Assembly (NCBI GenBank): GCA_003155465.1
Contig: PMCR01000498.1
Location: 1 to 9,366 of the forward strand
Source: Myxococcales bacterium
GTDB lineage: Bacteria > Myxococcota > Polyangia > Fen-1088
Direction of reading: 5' to 3'
DNA: 9,366 nt
Position numbers and translations under genes: made by a program. This document shows positions 6,871-9,366 of the stretch, piece by piece; within the stretch, counting starts at the first letter, position 1; every line of letters starts with the position of its first letter. Under the pieces are notes generated by a model that worked only from the letters and a program-made list of their open reading frames with translations, was not told the origin of the DNA and did no database searches.

Positions 6871-6914
6871 GTTGCTTGGTCGAGCCCGGGGCTGGCGAGA
6901 GGAGTCCCTGCCGA

Positions 6915-6943
6915 AGGGTAGACGATTCCGGGGCGGGCCACAA
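6915..6943 (-). promoter_or_regulatory. Weak candidate promoter for ybjN-pspA
   Basis: In the 161-base divergent spacer (6855-7015) the minus strand has TTGTGG (6943-6938), 17 bases, then TACCCT (6920-6915). Each hexamer matches the sigma-70 consensus at only three of six positions. Transcription would start near 6908, about 54 bases before the ybjN ATG. I see no clear GG-N10-GC sigma-54 element, the type that drives psp operons in enterobacteria. A promoter must exist in this spacer for both directions, but its exact position is uncertain. Confidence 0.25.
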
Positions 6944-7015
6944 ACCTGTTTTCTTGCCGCAGACCTGCGTGGGAGGTTGAAGCAAGCCCGTTCCTGTGGT
7001 ACCCGGAATCGTTCC

Positions 7016-7753
7016 ATGTCCATTGATCCCGCCGCGCTGCCGCGCCACGTTGCCATAATCATGGATGGAAATGGCAGGTGGGCGCAAGACAGGGGGATGC
7101 CGCGCATCGAAGGCCACCGTCGGGGGGCAAACGCCGTGCACGAGGTGGTGCGAGCCGCGCGCGAGATTGGGGTGAAGGCCCTGACCCTGTACGCGTTCTC
7201 GGCGCAGAACTGGCTTCGTCCACCCGAGGAAGTCGGCATGTTGATGCGGCTTCTGCGCGAATACGTGATCGCAGAACGGGCTGAGATCATGGACAACGCC
7301 ATCCGGCTGGTCACTATCGGAGACGCGGATCGGTTGCCCGGCTTGGTGCGCGAGCCGCTTGATGCCTTGGTCCGCGAGTCGGCGGGCAACCGGGTCATGA
7401 CCCTGTGTCTGGCACTTTCATACGGGGGTCGTGAATCGATCGTCGCGACGACCCGCGCCCTGTGCGAGGCGGTCAAGCGGGGCACGCTTTCCCCCAGCGA
7501 TGTCACCGAGGACTGTTTCCAGTCGGCCATGCAGACCGCTGGCCTGCCCCAGCTCGACCTGCTCATCCGCACCTCGGGGGAGGTTCGGCTATCGAACTTC
7601 TTGCTCTGGGAATCGGCGTATGCGGAGCTCTACTTCACCGACACCTATTGGCCCGAGTTTGGTCGCGACGAGTTCGTGCGTGCCCTCGAATCGTACCGAG
7701 GCCGCGAGCGCCGTTTTGGCCGCACGGGAGAGCAGCTTCGGCGTCTGGGGTGA
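7016..7753 (+). CDS. uppS: Isoprenyl transferase (undecaprenyl diphosphate synthase)
   Basis: Cis-prenyltransferase that extends farnesyl diphosphate with isopentenyl diphosphate to the C55 lipid carrier used for peptidoglycan and other surface polymers. The 245-residue length is typical. The active-site motif HVAIIMDGNGRWAQ (residues 11-24) carries the Mg-binding and catalytic D17. It is followed by EGHRRG at 32-37, LYAFSAQNW at 58-66 (family: FSxENW), SYGGRE at 135-140, RTSGEVRLSNFLLW at 185-198 and YAELYFTDTYWPEF at 202-215. R185, R191, S193 and E204 correspond to E. coli R194, R200, S202 and E213. The reading frame extends upstream to 6872, but ATG 7016 is chosen because family proteins start about ten residues before HVAIIMDG; the Shine-Dalgarno is weak. 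The cdsA stop-to-start gap is 19 bases, so the two genes form the common uppS-cdsA pair. Confidence 0.96.
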   Translation: MSIDPAALPRHVAIIMDGNGRWAQDRGMPRIEGHRRGANAVHEVVRAAREIGVKALTLYAFSAQNWLRPPEEVGMLMRLLREYVIAERAEIMDNAIRLVTIGDADRLPGLVREPLDALVRESAGNRVMTLCLALSYGGRESIVATTRALCEAVKRGTLSPSDVTEDCFQSAMQTAGLPQLDLLIRTSGEVRLSNFLLWESAYAELYFTDTYWPEFGRDEFVRALESYRGRERRFGRTGEQLRRLG

Positions 7754-7772
7754 AATCTAGGGTGGCCCGAAC

Positions 7773-8582
7773 GTGAAGCCGGACCAGAAGAACCTGCTCG
7801 TCCGGATCGCATCGGCGTTAGTGGCCTTGCCCATCGTCGGTGTGCTCGTGTTCTGGCGCGAGCCTCTCGGCCTGGCGGCCCTCTGTCTAGTGGTGGCGGT
7901 TCAGGCCTTGCGCGAGTACACATCCATGACCATGCCTGCTCGGCCCGTGGCCGAGCGCGCAGGAGTCGTGCTGGTTGGCACAGGCTTGTACCTGGCCCTC
8001 TATTTCCGGCCGGAGTTGGGGCTGCTGTGGTTCTTGGCCGCCATGGTGGCTGTGGCCATGTTGATTCTGGTGCGCGCGGTCGACCTTCCAGCCGCAGGGG
8101 CTCGCTTGTTCGCGGCGGAATTCGGCGTGTTCTACGTCGGTGGATTGCTGGCCGCCTTGCCGCTCCTGCACCGCAGTTCGGGGCCGGCCTGGGTCGCGCT
8201 GGCCATCGCGGTTACCTTTGCCAACGATACCGGTGCCTACTTTGTGGGCCGAGCTTTGGGGCGCACCAAGATGGCGGCAACCATCTCGCCGGGGAAGACC
8301 ATCGAAGGCGCGGTGGGTGGACTCGCAGCTGGCCTCACTGTGACATTCGTGACAGGGTGGCTTTTCATGCCTGCGCTGTCCATCGCTGAATGTGTGGCGA
8401 TCGGTTTCGTCTCCGGCGTGGTCGGGCCAGCGGGTGACTTGGTCGAGTCGCTCATCAAGCGAGCGGCGGGCGTCAAGGACTCTGGCAGGTCCATTCCTGG
8501 CCACGGTGGCATCCTCGATCGCATTGATGCGCTACTTTTTGTGGGCGCGTACGTCTACCTGCACGTCAATCTGTTCCGCTAA
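7773..8582 (+). CDS. cdsA: Phosphatidate cytidylyltransferase
   Basis: Integral membrane enzyme that makes CDP-diacylglycerol from phosphatidate and CTP, the branch point for bacterial phospholipids. The 269 residues contain multiple hydrophobic segments (roughly 8-27, 32-46, 63-78, 84-101, 112-132, 138-150, 176-198, 204-218 and 254-266). The CDP-diglyceride synthetase signature is complete at residues 226-252: S226, K229-R230, K235-D236, G238, P242-G-H244-G-G, D249-R250 and D252. The upstream family block NDTGAYFVGR at 151-160 and SPGKTIEGAVGG at 172-183 are also present. The start is GTG 7773, 19 bases after the uppS stop, with GGGTGG as a weak Shine-Dalgarno; the N-terminal NLLVRI motif of the family follows directly. 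In many bacteria dxr and rseP come next; here a long spacer and an RNase gene follow instead. Confidence 0.96.
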   Translation: MKPDQKNLLVRIASALVALPIVGVLVFWREPLGLAALCLVVAVQALREYTSMTMPARPVAERAGVVLVGTGLYLALYFRPELGLLWFLAAMVAVAMLILVRAVDLPAAGARLFAAEFGVFYVGGLLAALPLLHRSSGPAWVALAIAVTFANDTGAYFVGRALGRTKMAATISPGKTIEGAVGGLAAGLTVTFVTGWLFMPALSIAECVAIGFVSGVVGPAGDLVESLIKRAAGVKDSGRSIPGHGGILDRIDALLFVGAYVYLHVNLFR

Positions 8583-8609
8583 TGAGTAGTGTGGCCCCAA
8601 ATACGGCGA

Positions 8610-8635
8610 AGCCCCCGCGGTTGTCCACGGGGGCT
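8610..8635 (+). terminator. Strong hairpin downstream of cdsA
   Basis: AGCCCCCGCGG (8610-8620) and CCACGGGGGCT (8625-8635) form an 11-base stem with one C-A mismatch and a TTGT loop, starting 28 bases after the cdsA stop. No T-run follows on either strand, so it may be a terminator without a U-tract, a 3'-end stabiliser or an attenuation element before the RNase gene. Stem strength and position are seen; the function is inferred. Confidence 0.5.
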
Positions 8636-8965
8636 GCCACTATTCTGAAGCAAGGCTGGTTAAGCTTGTCTATCTATGTTAAGCGGTTGAAGAATCTCAA
8701 CCGCGAGTACAGGTCACACCGACTTGCGCCGGTGTGTTGGGAGGAGGAGCAACTCTCGGAGTCAGTGCCGCCGGTCGTTGCTGGCTGAACACCGTTAGCA
8801 ACCTCCGTGCCGGCCCGGACACGGGACCCCGCTCCACTTGGAACTATTTGAATCTTTGAGGTTTTCATGCTACATGCGGTACGACGACGAGACACCGAGG
8901 GTACGACTGCCCTGACATTTGCGTCAGGGTTGCTGAACCTAGATGCCGGTTTTTCACAGTCCTAA
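8636..8965 (+). other. Structured long leader before the RNase gene
   Basis: Of the 383 bases between cdsA and the RNase gene, the part after the hairpin at 8610-8635 carries several more inverted repeats: GCGGTTGA/TCAACCGC at 8683-8690 and 8697-8704, CACACCG/CGGTGTG at 8715-8721 and 8730-8736, GTTGCT/AGCAAC at 8777-8782 and 8797-8802, and CCCTGAC/GTCAGGG at 8910-8916 and 8923-8929. A relatively AT-rich patch at about 8841-8876 holds a weak promoter-like pair (TTGAAT near 8848, TACATG 17 bases later). GGTACGAC occurs twice, at 8878-8885 and 8900-8907. I recognise no known RNA family (not SRP, tmRNA or RNase P). The stretch may be a regulatory 5' leader or hold an independent small RNA. Confidence 0.4.
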
Positions 8966-9366
8966 ATGACTGACAGCTTTCTGGTCATCAACGCGGACGG
9001 ACCCGAGACTCGCGTTGCGCTGGTGGAGGACGGCCTGCTGGCCGAACTCTACATAGAGCGCAAACAGGAACGGGGCATCGCGGGAAACATCTACAAAGGC
9101 CGGGTCGAGCGAGTCTTGCCGGGAATGCAAGCGGCCTTTGTCAACATCGGTCTAGAGAAGTCCGCCTACCTGCATGTGTCGGATGTGCGAGGGACGCCAG
9201 ATGATCTTCGCCGGTTGGTTTCAGCGGGTGAGGGACAGGGGCGGCCGAGCGGCCAGGACGACGACGAAGACAACGAGCCGTCCGGGCCGCCGGGTGGCGC
9301 GCGCATCGAGGATCTGCTGAGAGAGGGTCAGGAAATCGTCGTTCAGGTGACCAAGGAACCCATCAG
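8966..9366 (+). CDS. rng: Rne/Rng family ribonuclease, N-terminal part
   Basis: The first 133 codons of an RNase G/E gene, cut by the right edge. These endoribonucleases cleave single-stranded AU-rich RNA in rRNA maturation and mRNA decay. The visible part is the RNase-H-like subdomain start and S1 domain: ETRVALVEDGLLAELYIE at residues 14-31, then RGIAGNIYKGRVERVLPGMQ at 36-55, AAFVNIGLEKSAYLHVSDV at 56-74 and, after an insertion, the strand EIVVQVTKEPI. ETRVA, the spacing and VLPGMQAAFV resemble E. coli RNase G more than RNase E. Residues about 75-112 are an acidic, Gly/Pro-rich insertion in the S1 domain, containing DDDEDNE. ATG 8966 directly follows an in-frame TAA (8963-8965), so no earlier start is possible; no Shine-Dalgarno is visible. 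The catalytic aspartates lie beyond the window. Confidence 0.93.
   Translation, partial: MTDSFLVINADGPETRVALVEDGLLAELYIERKQERGIAGNIYKGRVERVLPGMQAAFVNIGLEKSAYLHVSDVRGTPDDLRRLVSAGEGQGRPSGQDDDEDNEPSGPPGGARIEDLLREGQEIVVQVTKEPI

Noticed and set aside
6855..6941. N-terminal extension of the ybjN-like gene by 29 codons
   Set aside because: A strong ribosome binding site at 6861-6870 precedes the internal ATG at 6854, where the recognisable domain begins.
6872..7015. N-terminal extension of uppS by 48 codons
   Set aside because: Family proteins begin about ten residues before the MDGNGRW motif, and the extension is Arg/Gly-rich with no homology signal; it overlaps the divergent promoter region.
7016..8582. 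Expected dxr-rseP continuation of the uppS-cdsA cluster
   Set aside because: Searched for after cdsA by eye; a spacer and an RNase G/E gene follow instead, so the longer conserved cluster is not present here.
8740..8750. GGAGGAGG-like Shine-Dalgarno in the middle of the RNase leader
   Set aside because: The nearest possible start, GTG at 8765, is too far away and opens only a seven-codon frame, so no gene can be supported.
8674..8895. Minus-strand frame of up to 73 codons, with an internal start giving MKTSKIQIVPSG at its N-terminus
   Set aside because: It looked a little like a small secreted or precursor peptide, but there is no ribosome binding site, third-position GC is only about 60%, and it runs antisense to the inverted repeats of the RNase leader.

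Overview
The window is GC-rich, gene-dense bacterial DNA, most likely from the Myxococcota (former Deltaproteobacteria). That placement is inferred from protein content: a lipoprotein ending in an AgmX/PglI-type domain, a giant response regulator with a PATAN (DUF4388) domain and TPRs, and a YbjN-PspA gene pair. No rRNA, tRNA, insertion sequence, phage gene or CRISPR array is visible, and the region reads as ordinary chromosome.

Layout. Positions 94-1463 (+) hold a two-gene unit: a PrsW-family intramembrane protease and a small lipoprotein with an AgmX/PglI C-terminal domain. Facing it on the minus strand, and read from right to left, are ybjN-like (6854-6471), pspA (6433-5657), a 1191-residue multidomain response regulator (5560-1985) and a 75-residue protein of unknown function (1766-1539). 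The last has its own ribosome binding site and a plausible promoter. Divergent from ybjN, on the plus strand, are uppS (7016-7753) and cdsA (7773-8582). A 383-base stretch rich in inverted repeats follows, and then the 5' part of an RNase G/E gene (from 8966) that runs off the right edge.

Function. Most of the genes concern the cell envelope: UppS makes the C55 lipid carrier for peptidoglycan and other surface polymers, CdsA makes CDP-diacylglycerol for phospholipids, PspA protects stressed membranes, and PrsW homologues in Firmicutes start envelope-stress sigma signalling. The response regulator sits 96 bases downstream of pspA on the same strand and could be its co-transcribed signalling partner, although nothing in the sequence proves this.

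The most unusual object is the response regulator. It joins an intact receiver domain, a proline-rich linker, a PATAN domain, a J-like domain without the HPD motif, a TPR array and a C-terminal domain that may be a decayed M48-type peptidase fold. It has no recognisable DNA-binding or enzymatic output. The second point of interest is the structured leader before the RNase gene. I do not see a complete new defence or mobile system here.
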